Origin: Crossaster papposus
Lineage: Eukaryota > Echinodermata > Asteroidea > Velatida > Solasteridae
Reading direction: 5' to 3'
DNA length: 64,000 bases
NCBI GenBank assembly: GCA_037893245.1
Contig: JBAIAA010000750.1
Location: 248,001 to 312,000 of the forward strand
Shown here: positions 21,561 to 33,105 of the stretch, in pieces
Layout of the letters: each line of letters starts with the position of its first letter
Position numbering within the stretch: the stretch's first letter is position 1
The notes under the pieces: model-generated
Seen by the model: only the letters and a program-made list of their open reading frames with translations
What the model was told of the DNA's origin: nothing
Databases searched by the model: none
Translations under genes and position numbers: made by a program

Positions 21561-21837
21561 GGGGGAGTTGATAGCCTGAGGCTGGCATTGGTATATACAG
21601 GGTTAAGTAACCACAACGGCACCCAATAGCTCTCATATTGTCATGTTGTTACAGATTACCAAAAGGGTCAACAATTTAATTAGCATATTATGATCTGGTA
21701 CAAGTAAAAACAGCATCAAAAGCAAATTATTATTGTCAATTTTATAATTTACATTTATAGCTGCGTAATTACACCTGCCAGCCTAAGATTGCTGACAACA
21801 GCTAGAGCTACATGTATACATTTTATTGCCACCAAGT
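21561..21837. other. Spacer with a short G run; no gene seen
   Basis: Contains a G11 run near 21557 and AT-rich sequence of no evident function. Confidence 0.4.
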
Positions 21838-22185
21838 TTGACTTTATATGTTGCTCAAAACAAATGTTATAGGGCAACATTCTCTAGAAATGGCGGCCAT
21901 TTTGAAATCCAAGATGGCGGTCATACGTATATAGCTATAAACTTAATTTTGATATTTTTGAACTCCCTGGTATTGAAAACATAGGCTTTGCCACCAAGTT
22001 TAACTCCATATGTTGCTCAGAACCAAAGTTATAGGGCAAATTATTTTGGAAACGGCGGCCATTTTGAAAATCAAGATGGCGGCCATACGTTTGACGGAAA
22101 AAAATGTTACCAATACTTTTCTGAGAGCTGAGAGTCTACTCTAGCCAATGAAACCAAAAAAAGCATCCTTAGCAAAAAAAAATGC
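21838..22185 (-). repeat. GGCCGCCAT-bearing dispersed repeat, inverted copy
   Basis: Inverted relative of 17823-18140. It contains two internal tandem versions of a 120-150 bp subunit: GCCACCAAGTTTGACTTTAT at 21830 and GCCACCAAGTTTAACTCCAT at about 21990, each followed by GGCGGCCATTTTGAAA and AAGATGGCGG. Confidence 0.7.
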
Positions 22186-22439
22186 AAATATACATAGCAT
22201 CCTACACTATATAGCTGGTCGTGCTTCTCTCTGGAACCCTTTCAGATTGGTTGCAGTAACTGCAGCCAAGGTAGCCTGTTCCAGATCCAAACATAATACG
22301 TCGATACATGTATGTACATATGGTCATGTACGTCGATATACGGCGTTATATTGCGCGAGATAAAAATACGACTTTGTTGCACAATTGAGTTACGACAAAA
22401 TAATTGCACTGACGTGACGATATCTTAAAACCAATGTTT

Positions 22440-22790
22440 CACTAACATTGCAACGTGGTCCGATGATTACAGTGTCTGCCATGTGCGGTGGTACATGTAG
22501 TGGGTTAATTTGAACCCTAGCGTGGGATCATGGTGCTGCTTGTGTCCTTGGGCAAAACACTTTATCACATATTACTCATAATAGGGGTAATGCCTTTTCT
22601 TCGGACTGTGGTTATATACCCCTAGCTCCCAGCTCTATTTGCACTTTGAAGAGATCCGTGGAACAGGGATCTTGTTTCAGTACGAGGGTCTGGTTTCTCC
22701 ATTCTATCTCCCCTTAGTAGCCCCCACCTTGGCACTTGTGGTGGTCAAATTGCATATTAAAAATTATAAATAAATATAAATAAATATAAG
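22440..22790 (+). repeat. SINE-like element with TTGGGCAAAACACTTTAT core and ATAAAT tail
   Basis: The phrase GTGTCCTTGGGCAAAACACT resembles a core shared by many invertebrate and fish SINEs. The sequence ends in a (TATAAATAAA)n tail at about 22755-22790. A head with a weak B box may lie around 22510. I infer a SINE; its family is not named. Confidence 0.5.
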
Positions 22791-22954
22791 TACTATGAAT
22801 ATTGTTCTATAAAGTGGTAACAAACAATGTAGTTTATGTACACATCAACCCTGCACGAGTCCAGGTCTGAATCACCTCTCTAATTGAGTCCGAGTCATGC
22901 AGGTCGGTTCCGATTCACTTTTACATTTGTAATACCATTAGAAATCAATGTTAG

Positions 22955-23210
22955 ATTTTTGCCCTTCACCGATGTATACATGTATGCACTGTGTACTTGT
23001 CGGTGTGTAACCACTCGAGTGGGGCTTGACCCACGACCTCCTGCTTTGTAGTGCAGAAAATGACATCACCACTCGACCACCGAGCTTACGGGATCCTGTG
23101 GCTGGTTCGAATCTGATGTACATATAGCACCGGGACTGCGATTTAACTATAATATTCAATATAGATTTTTGCCCTTCACCGATGTACAACACTGTAGGTA
23201 GGCACACACA
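22955..23210 (-). repeat. tRNA-derived SINE head inside a duplicated block
   Basis: On the minus strand 23097-23011 reads TAAGCTCGGTGGTCGAGTGG (A-box-like) and later GGTCGTGGGTCAAGCCCCAC (B-box-like), as in tRNA-derived SINEs. It is flanked on both sides by the same phrase (AGATTTTTGCCCTTCACCGA at about 22951 and 23163). That phrase could be the host target duplicated on insertion, or part of a larger repeat. Confidence 0.55.
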
Positions 23211-23216
23211 GAGTTA

Positions 23217-23320
23217 TGGGGACAGGCTCCTTTGTTTGGAAAAGACAGACCGAGTAGTTGAGTCCCCATAGCGCGGTGGGTCTTCTTCAGTAAAGGTAGA
23301 ACAAGGTAAAATTAGGGTAT
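23217..23320 (+). repeat. GGACAGGCTCCTTTGTTTGG dispersed repeat, copy 1
   Basis: From GGGGACAGGCTC through AGTAAAGGTAGAACAA the sequence matches 27591-27685 in the same orientation. The second copy has a short insertion (AGACATTTTC). In both places a tandem or SINE-like repeat adjoins. Confidence 0.75.
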
Positions 23321-24717
23321 AACGAAAGAAAATGTAGAAGGGAACAAATTAGGGTGATGCTAAAATTTTTAGAGTGTTCCGGTTTGAGATTAGAGATATT
23401 TCAGTTTACACACAAACCCTATGTACATGTACCGAAAGAATATATATATACTCGGTGTGTAACCACCACTCACCAGAGTGAACATTGGAAAAGTATTAAC
23501 ACTATGTGTAATAATAATAGGATTTAAGACCAAATGCGAATACATACGACAGTGCGTCGGAAACTTGGGCCATTTCTAAGATCCCGACTTCGGTCCGTAT
23601 AAGGCTCCATCTTCATTGCCATACTGAACGAAAAAAGGCACAATGCAGTCGAAGTTGGGGTTTGGGAAAAAGCTCTAAATAATAAAAATATCTTCAATGT
23701 TTGAAAACACTTCTCTCCTTTGTTATATTTTTTCGTTGATCTTTTACATAAACTATATAGAGTACAAAATATTTTAAACTTGTTTACAACTTTACAATTG
23801 ACGGAAACATTGTAGTTTTCAAGACATAACTTTATTCACAGTCCTAGTCGCTTCTGACAGAGTGGATGACTTTAACTTTCACCCAACAGTGCTTAAGTCC
23901 ATAGATGAAAAACATTCATTATTTTGCAAAAAGAATGTAGAAAATTTAAGTTTGATCCTTGGATATTAAAAACAGTGGACAATTTATATTCACTGAAACT
24001 TTCAGTGAAAGATTTCAACCCTGCACGTTTTTTCTTCATTAAGGCTTTTGGCGTCTACTTTTTACAATTATAAAGTTATGCCAAGAACGTTAATTTCTCA
24101 GGAAACTCTTGGAATTTTGGATTTGGGATATATCCCCAAAATGGGCTCAAGCTTTTGTGCATGGACACCTAAATTTAACTTCAAATGGGTCACTTTCTGC
24201 ACATCATTGCCGGACCCTGTTTTTGAATTTGCCTTATTTATGCCAAAACATTCTAAAACAAATAGTTTATTGAACATGAGGGTCGATTTATTTTAACCGA
24301 TTAATAATTTTGACAGCCAAAATTATTCAAAATTCTTGACCTTTTTCTAGAAAATACCAAAATAATATTATTGTGGGGCAAGGTAGATTCCCATTATATA
24401 AATTGGTAGACAAGGCATCTGCTTGTGATAAGTCTAGTTTCGAGGTATCGCTTGCATGATGTGAGCGATTTTTCTGAGGGTTACCAGACGCAAAAGATAA
24501 ACAACACTCCCTCTGTACCGGTTGTTGTTGTATGGTAAAAAATAGTAGCGAAAAAGTTAATACAAATCACTTTTCCACTCATTGGGGGATTTAGATTATG
24601 AGTGATACTTCCCCCACGTGACAGTGTTAAACTAAATTATATTGCAATTACTTCTAGGTAAGGCCCTATTTTGATGTAAATTGACTATGAGTACAGCCTG
24701 TAGTCCCACATGCAGCA
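23321..24717. other. No supported feature
   Basis: Mostly AT-rich sequence. The 82-codon frame at 24048-24296 has no recognisable motif. Confidence 0.45.
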
Positions 24718-24932
24718 TGATACAGGGCCGACATACCCCCCCCCCCCCCCCCCCCTGCCCCTCTATTGTGTTGGCCATTGTGCTCCCGGAATCTCAGGAT
24801 TTTTTTTTTAGGTTTTAAGGAGTGGGGGGGGGGGGGGACGTGTGTTAGGTAACAATAGTGTAAAGTGGGTTAGGGTATAGGGATAAGGGGGGGGGGGGGT
24901 ACCCCTCGGCCCCATATCGTGCTGGGTATATG
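24718..24932. mobile_element. Poly-C/poly-G-bearing MITE-like element (inverted relative at 32884-33062)
   Basis: Ends are imperfect inverted repeats around CAGCATGATACAGGGCC and GGCCCCATATCGTGCTG. The interior holds runs of C (24737-24755) and G (about 24823-24838 and 24888-24899). The same order of words (reverse complement of GGAATCTCAGGA, GGTAACAATAGTGTAAAG, TATAGGGATAAGGGGG) occurs at 32884-33062. Confidence 0.6.
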
Positions 24933-25599
24933 TAGTCGTGAGTATGTCATCCTCTTGAGCTGACGAATCATGGTCTCTATGCTTGGAAGATCCACCCTTG
25001 TTGTCTGTAACATCGATCCTCCCGTTTCACTCCAAGAATAGAACAGAGCTTGGAGTGATGGAACCTTCTGATGGAACTTTCTGATACAGAGTTCATGTCT
25101 TAGAGCTGTACAGGATGGATAAAAAACCGAAACGAGATATTATTGCTACATGTAATTGTAACAGAAATAGGGAGATATTCTCTTTAAAATGACACCTTGC
25201 TCATGGCATTACAGTCACGGTGACCAATGTTATGAAAGGGTATATTTAGGAAAGTGCACCACTATTTATTTGTGGTTGTTGTGGTGGGCCCCATCGCTGC
25301 ATCATCATACAAGAGCGATTGGTGGAACTGTTTGGAGAAAGAATCATTGCTCTGAACCACAAAGCCCCTCGAGATCCATGTTTAATTATGTAAATAACAC
25401 TGCTGTCATGTTTACATGATAAAATCTCTTGTTTTCCCCCATGATTGGCAACCATAGCCTTCACTCTTGGAATACTGCTTTGTAGACAAGGATCTTAGTC
25501 ATGTTTATTATGAGCAACATTTATATTTGGCTATTCAAACTGGTCCAAAAAGAGCAAAATTTACAGATGAATTTTTTTTATGAGTGGAGGTAGTCCGAT

Positions 25600-25780
25600 T
25601 AACTTAACCCTACATTCGCCAGACAATGACCAAATGCTAAAAGACGAATTGTAGGGTCCAAGTCCAAACTGTGATACCAAACTTCTGCGTGCGTCACACG
25701 TCCAACATTTGTTCAACATGTCTCAGCAAAACCATCATTTTCAGCACCAAAATAGCTATAAAACGACCCAAATAATATCA
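25600..25780 (-). repeat. Dispersed repeat, inverted partner of 30805-30995
   Basis: CCAACATTTGTTCAACATGTCT, CAGCAAAACCATCATTTTCA and CACCAAAATAGCTATAAAACGACC match the reverse complement of 30812-30880. ACATTCGCCA/GCGAATTGTA-type words lie beside both copies. Non-coding. Confidence 0.65.
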
Positions 25781-26498
25781 TTGTCTAATTTTTATATGAC
25801 ACCGGCAATTGAGTTACAAAGGTTTCCCCTACACAATCCATACGGTACCAGTCTGGTTTCCGCCACGCAAGGGATATCTCATGAATTGTACACAATGATC
25901 GTTCAAGTTGTGCTTGATGGAAACCTTATCGACATTCTCAAAGCATCATGGGATTGGATGACAAACAAACCTGAAAATTTGTGCACAATCCTATGGAGCC
26001 GAGTATTTTTTGTTTTTTGATTCCTTATTGTATTTTAGGAATTAACTGATAATCTTTTCACACATTGTTAAACTGGTAATTTAAAATATATTCATTTCAA
26101 AGAAATCCAAATTTAAAGCGTATTAGAATTAAAAAAGTTCATGGAAATCCATTTTACAGACCAGTTTCATGATTAATGTTATGCTGCTAATATTGACCAA
26201 TCAGAATCAAAGATTCAACCTCACACCCACAACACTGACCAATCAGAACTGTTCCTGCTTCCTGTTCCAATTTACATGATTGGTTCTTATTTTTATTTAT
26301 AAAGTTTACAAAATAAATTTTATTTACAAATTATATTCTTTTTGTGTCCCTGAAAAAAGGAAACCCACGTTTTCGGGTAAATTACTCAATAATTCAGATT
26401 TTTTTTGTCAGAAATGTACATACATGTACATACAGGTATGTATACATGTACGAGAATTATGAGTTTGATTTGTTTTTTAATCAAATGAACGCTAACCA

Positions 26499-26551
26499 GT
26501 GACAGGAAAAGTGTGCTTGTTTGTCCGGTCCCGGAATTGATGGCAGGAAGC
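26499..26551 (+). repeat. Isolated single copy of the 41-bp minisatellite unit
   Basis: AGTGTGCTTGTTTGTCCGGT followed by CCCGGAATTGATGGCAGGAAG is the same unit that is amplified at 27700-28590. Here it stands alone, 1.2 kb before the array. Confidence 0.85.
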
Positions 26552-26574
26552 AGGGCCGTAACAATTATTTTTTT

Positions 26575-26660
26575 TATTTCGGGGGCTCCATTTTCCATTT
26601 CGGGGGCTACTCTTTCGGGGGCTACTTTTTTCCATTTCGGGGGCTACTTTTTCAATAATT
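26575..26660 (+). repeat. TTTCGGGGGCTAC short repeats
   Basis: The word TTTCGGGGGCT(A/C)C occurs four times here. It recurs at about 27470-27500 on both strands (CCCCCGAAAT and ATTTCGGGGGCTCC). Spacing is irregular. Confidence 0.7.
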
Positions 26661-26704
26661 AACAAAAGGATACAATTTGTTGAGTACTTGAGTTTATCTG
26701 GCAC

Positions 26705-26915
26705 TAGTCTTGATCCAAGACCGAGCTAGCTGTTCATTTGTTCCGCGGCGCGCTGTCTGTATATCCAGCCTTATTCCAGGCTTATTGAGGGCGCCCTAAA
26801 TTATCGCCAGATTCGAACGAATCTGGCGATAATTAGGGCGCCCTCAATAAGCCTGGATACGGACGACGCGCCGCAAAACAAAATGAACGGCTAGCTCGGT
26901 CTTGGATCAGGACTA
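26705..26915. repeat. Near-perfect palindrome of about 211 bp
   Basis: The arms run from TAGTCTTGATCCAAGACCGA to its near complement ending at 26915 and meet at AGATTCGAACGAATCT near 26812. The inner half pairs almost without mismatch (TATCGCCAGATTCG, GGGCGCCCTAA, GCCTTATT). The outer half has a few indels. One strand would form a stem of about 100 bp. No coding frame spans it. Confidence 0.9.
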
Positions 26916-26957
26916 TTAAATTTGGCACGCAAACAATCTATGAAAACTTCAAACCAG

Positions 26958-27310
26958 TACAGTCACAATATCGCACGAGGTTTACTTTGCCAATATATCG
27001 CTGCATGCAGTATATACTGCATGCATACTACCTGTACATACCGTAGCACATGCGCTGCAGCGATCGCGTGCCCAGAGAGGGTTATCCCTAATTGCTCAAT
27101 TGCGACACCCCCTAGTCTTTTTTCCAGTCGTTTTGAATGCTCCGCGCTGTGTAGTTCGGACGGTGAATTGCATGAAGCCGGAATGTAGACGAAACAAACG
27201 TTTAGAAAACGGCCACATACATGTAGTACAGGCCAGCTTTTTATCGCTGTTGTACGCGTCATGCATGCATGCAGCGCGCGCTGCTGAGTGCTAAATCTAT
27301 GTACTGTACA
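26958..27310 (+). repeat. Dispersed 300-350 bp repeat, copy 1 (partner at 62258-62555)
   Basis: From TCACAATATCGCACGAGGTT to GCTGCTGAGTGCTAAATC it matches 62258-62555 in direct orientation, about 85-90% by eye. The minus strand is open in both copies and gives nearly the same peptide (SPSELHSAEHSKRLEKRLGG), but so few bases differ that this says little about coding. The copy at 62 kb lies just upstream of a zinc-finger start, so the repeat might be a promoter-bearing piece of that element. Confidence 0.75.
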
Positions 27311-27590
27311 TGTACCGTACATGTACCGCGCGCTCTAAATCTCCGGTCTGCATGCCGGCGCGGCCGCTTAGCAGTGGCGCTAGGATCAGAGAGAGCGGCC
27401 GTTCGTAGTCGTGCAGCAAATATTACGGGGACGATTTTGGACCATTTCCTATTTTTAAGTCGCCCCCGAAATCGCATTTTTTGCCTATTTCGGGGGCTCC
27501 TATAGGTGTTTCCGGGGCGAATTCGCCCGCCGCCCCCGTGTATTTTTTTTGCAGGCAGGAAGAGTGGGTAGGCACTCACCGCGTTAGGGG

Positions 27591-27685
27591 GACAGGCTCT
27601 TTTGTTTGGAAAAGACAGACCGAGTAGTGGAGACATTTTCGAGTCCCCATAGCGCGTTGGGTGTTCAGTAAAGGTAGAACAATGT
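27591..27685 (+). repeat. GGACAGGCTCCTTTGTTTGG dispersed repeat, copy 2
   Basis: Direct match to 23217-23320. It ends about 10 bp before the minisatellite begins. Confidence 0.75.
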
Positions 27686-27699
27686 ATAACAAGCTTGTT

Positions 27700-28590
27700 T
27701 GTCCGGTACCGGAATTGATGGCAGGGAGAGTTTGCTTGTTTGTCCGGTCCTGGAATTGATGGCAGGAAGAGTGTGCTCATTTGTCCGGTCCCGGAATTGA
27801 TGGCAGGAAGAGTGTGCTTGTTTGTCCGGTCCTGGAATTGATGGCAGGAAGAGTGTGCTTGTTTGTCCGGTCCTGGAATTGATGGCAGGAAGAGTGTGCT
27901 TGTTTGTCCGGTCCCGGAATTGATGCAGGAAGAGTGTGCTTGTTTGTCCGGTCCCGGAATTGATGGCAGGAAGAGTGTGCTTGTTTGTCCGGTCCTGGAA
28001 TTGATGGCAGGAAGAGTGTGCTTGTTTGTCCGGTCCCGGAATTGATGGCAGGAAGAGTGTGCTTGTTTGTCCGGTCCTGGAATTGATGGCAGGAAGAGTG
28101 TGCTTGTTTGTCCGGTCCTGGAATTGATGGCAGGAAGAGTGTGCTTGTTTGTCCGGTCCCGGAATTGATGGCAGGAAGAGTGTGCTTGTTTGTCCGGTCC
28201 TGGAATTGATGGCAGAAAGAGTGTGCTTGTTTGTCCGATCCTGGAATTGATGACAGGAAGAGTGTGCTTGTTTGTCCGGTCCTGGAATTGATGGCAGGAA
28301 GAGTGTGCTTGTTTGTCCGGTCCTGGAATTGATGGCAGGAAGAGTGTGCTTGTTTGTCCGGTCCCGGAATTGATGACAGGAAGAGTGTGCTTGTTTGTCC
28401 GGTCCCGGAATTGATGGCAGGAAGAGTGTGCTTGTTTGTCCGGTCCTGGAATTGATGGCAGGAAGAGTGTGCTTGTTTGTCCGGTCCTGGAATTGATGGC
28501 AGGAAGAGTGTGCTTGTTTGTCCGGTCCTGGAATTGATGGCAGAAAGAGTGTGCTTGTTTGTCCGGTCCTGCATGGAATTGATGACAGGA
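27700..28590 (+). repeat. 41-bp minisatellite, about 21-22 units
   Basis: The unit GGTCCTGGAATTGATGGCAG followed by GAAGAGTGTGCTTGTTTGTCC repeats with mostly single-base changes (CCTGG against CCCGG at one site, GGCAG against GACAG). One unit lacks a G (near 27923) and one has an extra GCAT (near 28570). Because 41 is not a multiple of three and the unit has no stop, several minus-strand frames stay open for hundreds of codons. I regard those as artefacts. Confidence 0.95.
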
Positions 28591-28599
28591 AGAGTGTGT

Positions 28600-29998
28600 A
28601 TGCAGTGAGCCCCCTTTCCTTCGGGGAAAAAAGAGCAATATAGAGAAGGAGAGAGACTCAAAAAAGAAAAATACGCTGTAGATTACAGGGAAATGCACAG
28701 GAAAATGCACCAACACTGCCGATGAATAATTACTGAGTCTGTTTTGTACACGTTTTTAAACAAGTACACAAGACTTGACCGTCATGCATGTGATCATGTG
28801 ATGGGGCTTTGTTCCGCATCGTGGTGGTGATGCTGTGGGTTTGTTTGGGTCAGGATTTTCCACTGTTTTAACTATAACCACATGACATGTTCTATTTTGA
28901 TGGCCAATACAATATTATGTTTGTGATTATGGAAATTAACGGGATCAATCAATCTAAGCCTAACAACAATATTCAACAAGCCACGCCTAGCTCCATGGGC
29001 CAACCCCCCCCCCCCCCCCCTCTCCCCTGAGCAAGAAAATAAAGAAAGAATGCGAGCAAGATACATGTATTCCTTGTGATGTTTGTGAGTGGCTGTGGGC
29101 TATTTTTATGTTGATATCACTGATCACGCTGATTCTTAAAATAAATTTAGAGTCAGACTTTAAATGAATGTCATGTCGTTAATGTTTCATCTTCTAAAAT
29201 TCTACATACTTTATTTATTATGATTCAGATTTCCGTTTGCGAGGCTTTCACTTAGGACATGCATTGATATGGAGGGATTGACAGTGAGCAGATGTTCTTG
29301 CATCAGCAAATCAGTTTGAAGAGGTCTGGGCTCCAACAAAGCGCTTGTTCAGGGTATTGAACAATGCATGCATGCTCTCGCCGCCCTGTTCGCCCTAGTA
29401 CATGCTCTGTTCGTTGGACAAATGACAGAACGTGGACTTCAAGGATGTGACTTTGGAGGGAAATTGGTTCAGTAAAAGTCCATGAAATGAGTGATGTCGT
29501 CATCTAGCAGAAAAATTGTGACAGTATTGGCGGTGTTCTTCATCAGCCGAGCTGAAATATCGATGGTACTTTTCTTGGCTTGGCTTTATGTTTGTGTTTT
29601 TGGACATTGCTCCCGCACAGCCTACATGTACATAACCTTTTGGAGGTTATTTACGTGCTCGTTGCTCATTTTGACCTTGGCTCGACCTACATGTTGAAAA
29701 AAAGGTGGGAGTTTATTTGCAAAATTTGTATTCGTGTATGAGCTTTATGATGGGTCTTTGTTAGTCATGACATGTCTAAATATAACGTAGCAAAAATCTC
29801 GACCAATTAGTGTAAACCAAGGAAAGACAGACTGGGTGGAGCTTCGGCTGTACACCGCTAACCGGCTATTCCCGCTTGCGGACTCACTGCATGTACAGTA
29901 CATGTACGTATGTATCGTCCACCCAATACATTGTATGCACACAATGTATTGTACGTACATGTACAATACATACAGCCTGAGCGCGAAAGTACTAATAA
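28600..29998. other. No supported gene; C run and ACATGT microsatellites
   Basis: A C18 run lies at 28984-29001, and GTACATGTAC words cluster at 29885-29970. Nothing else could be named. Confidence 0.45.
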
Positions 29999-30165
29999 CC
30001 CGAATCCTCCAAAATCATCAGTTGGATAATTACCCATGTAACCTCAATCCTGCAAAATCATCTAGTATTAGTTTAGGCCTAATGACCTACATGTAGATCT
30101 TGCATTATCCTCCAGTGGCCAATAAAACACCATGCCCTCCAATCGAATCCTGCAAATTCCTCCGA
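29999..30165 (+). repeat. Degenerate AATCCT(C/G)CAAAATCATC repeats
   Basis: Four spaced copies of AATCCTCCAAAATCATC-like words occur (about 30002, 30047, 30100 and 30144), with about 45-50 bp between starts. A short decayed tandem repeat. Confidence 0.5.
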
Positions 30166-30804
30166 TGCAACAACTTAGAGATCCAAGTGTCCACAATTTG
30201 CCCATCCTCAAAATTAATAGATGGTAGATAAAAACTCATGTTCAATGGATCGGGAAAACTTACTTTAACCCTAACCCTCCAGGGTATTTTGGCTAGAAAA
30301 CCTGCCAGACGAACAGATTGCATACTTTGTCACATTGACTTGTGTGCAGAGTGAAGCAAGGTCAAGCAGTCACCACAGATGCACTGTGCTGTATTTGGCA
30401 CGGTTAGGTTTAATCTACAAATTATGCAACAAAACAACCGCATTTTCCGGATTACGCGCAACATCACGTTAAACTTGGTCAGTGTTTTCACCATTTTTTC
30501 CGCGGCTGGTTGCTCTTGAGAAAACAATATTTGGTATATAAATGCAAGCACTCCTTTGCACTTGAAACAGCTGTCGGCAAACTGCAAGCATGCAGCGTCG
30601 TCATGATTATGCCTACGTCACGTCACATGATCATAACAACAACAACATTCAAATTGTACGTGAACTCAATGCAGTCAGTACGCTGAGAAGAACTTGTCGG
30701 AATAAAGCTGAAATTCAAAATTCAACTTCCCATCCAGATGGTAAGTCAACCAGTATACAACCCAATTAATCAGGAAGTCTACAGATTCTTAGGCTGCATA
30801 TCTG

Positions 30805-30995
30805 GTCGTTTTATAGCTATTTTGGGGCTGAAAACAAGGGTTTTGCTGGGACATCATTGGACAAATGTTGGACGTGCGACCATAGTGTGGCACACGCAGA
30901 AGTTTGCGTAGTTTGCGCTTGGGCCCTACATTCGCCATAATATGACCAAAAAAGCGAATTGTACTTGTAGCGTCCAAGTTACTCGGACTATACAC
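30805..30995 (+). repeat. Dispersed repeat, inverted partner of 25600-25780
   Basis: GGTCGTTTTATAGCTATTTT, GGGCTGAAAACAAGGGTTTT and GGACAAATGTTGGACG match the opposite strand of 25700-25770. Confidence 0.65.
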
Positions 30996-31917
30996 GGCCC
31001 AAAACGGTGGACCACCACTACTCACTAGGCACTACAGACATTTTCCTAGTTCCGGATCGCAAAAAATATTCAGGCTGTTTTCGGCAAGTCTAATCCTCGA
31101 AATTTAAATGAAATAGGTTCAGTAGTTCTTGAGTGATGCAGAAACTACCGTTTTGTTTCCATAATGCCCTTCTTATTTTGAAAATACGACGTCAAAAGTA
31201 CCGACATCACTTTTCCTAGTTGCGTATCGGTTTAACCAATTCCGGATCGGTTAAAAAAATGCTTCGTACATGAAAAATTATCACGCTAGAACCAACCCGT
31301 ATCAAGCCTTTATTTCTGATAAAGAATTCATTAATTTATAGAAATACAGTCTAAAATACATTTCAAATACTTCCGCTTCTAATAAAGTTTAAAAAGAGGG
31401 CTTGCAAGAAAATGTTCCATAATGTTTTGTCCGTGTAGCGGTTTTGCGGCTCCCGTGATTTTCCACAAACCGTCCAAACATGTCAAAGTACGAGTCGAAA
31501 ATCTAGCCAAAATTCCTTTTCTGGATATTTTATTGAAAAGATATTTATGTATCAAGCAGCTTGTATGTTTCTTCTCAAAATGCACTTCATCTAAAAAAAT
31601 AGTATTGAAGACCAAGCCATGAGAGGTAGGTTATGCGATCCGGAACTAGGAAAACAACTGCGCTTACCTTGGCCTGGTTGTAACAGTTTTTGCACTGAGT
31701 GCAGATATTATGGCAGTCGTCACCAATTTCACGTACTTGTACTCGTAGGCTACTTTAAATATTGGAGTGCAGTGGACATCGACGTGACAGACATAACAGT
31801 AACGTTGCTGCGCTCGGCGCGGTCCCCAGATTACGTGTAGGATATCTTCAGAAACATTGCACATTTTGCAGCACAACTGAACTACTCGCTCCACGAACGT
31901 TAACTTTCGGTCCCAAG
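30996..31917. other. No supported feature
   Basis: Contains three TTTTCCTAGTT(C/G)CG-like words (about 31041, 31213 and, inverted, 31642) but no gene or complete element that I can define. Confidence 0.4.
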
Positions 31918-32330
31918 AGTGTTCCTTCGTTTTGAACGTACGTACGACCGTACACCGTCAAGACCTCGCCGTCGCCCAATGAGAAGCTCTGCACAACAGG
32001 CTCCGCCCAATTCAGACCGTTGTATTGATTGAAAATCATAAATATTCATGTTATACATAAGAGCTTTTTCAAGAAAGGCAGTGCACACAGAAAATCCCGT
32101 ATTGTACATGTACATGTACATGTACACTGTACATGTACATAATGTACAGTATAAGCGTGTAGCTATGTAGTTCCCCTGTACCGCACGTTGCTATGCGGAC
32201 TATTGGTCCCCATAGCACCGTGCGGTACGAACAAAAACAAAACAAAAGCCACTTGTTAATAGGAATTAGGCACGTAAAATAATGTCATTTGAATGTAGGT
32301 TATGTTGCGTGGCTCTTGACACGACTCTGT
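31918..32330 (+). repeat. Left terminal inverted repeat of the Harbinger element
   Basis: Pairs with 40100-40508. Shared landmarks include GCCCAATGAGAAGCTCTGCA, ACATAAGAGCTTTTTCAAGA, the ACATGTAC microsatellite, and GTACCGCAC(G/A) words. Confidence 0.85.
32104..32152. repeat. ACATGT palindromic microsatellite
   Basis: Eight or so TACATG/GTACAT words stand in a row inside the Harbinger end. A shorter version is in the other end (about 40295-40325). The same word is scattered across the whole window. Confidence 0.85.
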
Positions 32331-32883
32331 TTTTATTTGCATCTAAATAAATAATCACCTAATAAATAATAATTTAAATAACAACCATCTTTTATGAACC
32401 AAATAGTAAAAATGCCTTATTGTGTAGATGCATTGAAATTATATTAATTGCAGGGGACCCCGTTATTTATGTACAGCATCATTTTGAATACCTAAAATGT
32501 TCTAGAATGTTTCAATCCTGGTATTTGTTACGTATTTAAATTTAAAAATGTTAAATTAAGAAAAATGTCCATGTCTCAAACAAGCACATTACTTATCGCA
32601 TTACTCAGCTTTTCCATCAAGGTGTTGTCGAACTTTAATGTAAATACATACACTGGTAATGACATCCGAAATAAAACAATTCTCAGAGTATTTTTTTAAA
32701 ATTCATCGTAATGAATTTATTAAAAACACGAGGGTTTAAAATAACATAGCAAAAGAGTATCTTGTGACATCTTTAAAATAAATAAAAACTATAGCCTAAT
32801 AGGCTAATTATAATAAGCAAACTTAAATCTTACATGAAATGGACAGCCTATTCCTGTTTGTCGTTCATCATCTTGCCGTATAC

Positions 32884-33062
32884 CCAGCACGATATGTGGC
32901 AGAGGGGTACCCCCTCTTATCCCTATACTTTATACACACTCAACACTATTGTAACCTAACCCATCCCCCCTTGAAACCTAAAAGGAACTCCTGAGCTTCC
33001 GGGAACACAATGGTCAACACAAAGAAGGGGGGTTTTCTCTGCCACATATCGTGCTTCATAAT
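32884..33062 (-). mobile_element. MITE-like element related to 24718-24932
   Basis: Inverted relative of 24718-24932, with CAGCACGATATGTGGC and its complement GCCACATATCGTGC near the ends. The 51-bp minisatellite begins about 45 bp after it. Confidence 0.6.
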
Positions 33063-33105
33063 GTCTTGCCGTGGTGGAGCCGGGTGCATCTCTCCTTGCA
33101 ACAGG

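Noticed and set aside
26963-27322. Minus-strand peptide shared with 62300-62506 as a conserved protein
   Set aside because: The two DNA copies are so alike that peptide similarity is expected; no other evidence of coding.
27700-28590. CRISPR-like array
   Set aside because: Repeats are contiguous with no unique spacers, and the DNA is eukaryotic; the arrays at 33106-34005 and 49538-50345 fail for the same reason.
27259-28716. 485-codon minus-strand open frame with (HQFQDRTNKHTLPA)-like repeats
   Set aside because: It is the 41-bp minisatellite read through; because 41 is not a multiple of three, several frames stay open alike, and the start and end lie in unrelated repeats.
30330-30587. Cys-rich 85-codon minus-strand frame as a zinc protein
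   Set aside because: The Cys spacing fits no zinc module known to me, and there are no exon boundaries.
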